This document shows, in pieces, positions 63,949-64,000 of a stretch of DNA of 64,000 nt; positions within the stretch are counted from its first letter, which is position 1; each line of letters begins with the position of its first letter. The stretch spans positions 744,001-808,000 of the forward strand of contig NZ_MAYU01000012.1 of NCBI RefSeq assembly GCF_001685025.1. Direction: 5' to 3'. The stretch comes from Bacillus sp. FJAT-27225 (lineage in GTDB: Bacteria > Bacillota > Bacilli > Bacillales > Cytobacillaceae). The notes under the pieces are model-generated. The model was not told the DNA's origin and searched no databases. It saw only the letters and a program-made list of their open reading frames with translations. The translations under genes and the position numbers were made by a program.

Positions 63949-64000
63949 TTGGTAAGACTTGTTTTGAGTCGCAGTACTTAGTACTTCTGCTTTTCCCTCA

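Overview
The window looks like a chromosomal segment of a low-to-moderate GC, spore-forming Bacillaceae. Supporting signs are strong GGAGG ribosome binding sites, frequent TTG/GTG starts, a Tat-exported PhoD, SwrC-type and Mrp transporters, a sporulation-type sensor kinase, and homologues of the B. subtilis yisZ-yitABCD sulfolactate genes. I cannot name the species from the sequence.

Layout. 1-16 kb: a truncated alkaline phosphatase and a PhoD phosphodiesterase, each behind a PHO box of four hexamers at 11-bp spacing; a zinc alcohol dehydrogenase; a divergent pair made of an HTH/HTH/RNase H fusion and a NERD nuclease-like protein; an FAD dehydrogenase; a SUKH protein; an RND pump; a PAS histidine kinase. 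16-31 kb: a CPA2 antiporter, an NCS2 permease, and a purine/allantoin-end catabolic operon. Its genes are allH, allF (fdrA), allG, a permease, a purine deaminase, an ankyrin-TPR protein and carbamate kinase. It is divergent from a PucR-type regulator and an alpha/beta hydrolase. 31-41 kb: a Tet(M)-like GTPase, a STAS protein, an SGNH hydrolase, a 51-residue membrane protein, and a sulfate-to-sulfolactate cluster (cysH-sat-cysC divergent from comB-comA). 41-53 kb: an Rrf2 regulator with a TauE exporter, flavohemoglobin, an ankyrin lipoprotein, and a seven-gene mrp antiporter operon with a structured leader. 53-63 kb: a more AT-rich stretch with DoxX and its decayed second copy, hydroxybutyrate dehydrogenase plus a GntP permease, a split ThrE exporter, a flavin reductase, an AAC(3)-type acetyltransferase and a PHP-SMC-like ATPase (TrlF type). 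63-64 kb: the tmRNA gene on the minus strand, with a 272-nt group I intron in its T-loop.

How the genes work together. Purine nitrogen would be recovered by deaminase, oxamate carbamoyltransferase (AllFGH) and carbamate kinase under PucR control. Sulfate would be reduced to sulfite and joined to phosphoenolpyruvate to make sulfolactate, probably during sporulation. Phosphate starvation would induce the two phosphatases through PhoP.

The most unusual feature is a set of intergenic tandem repeats. Three sequence families, unlike in sequence, share the same unit: almost exactly 52 bp, made of a roughly 31-33 bp palindromic core and a 19-21 bp linker. A separate repeat type has a strict 21-bp period. 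Both lengths are close to whole numbers of DNA helical turns. I know of no described element with this architecture.
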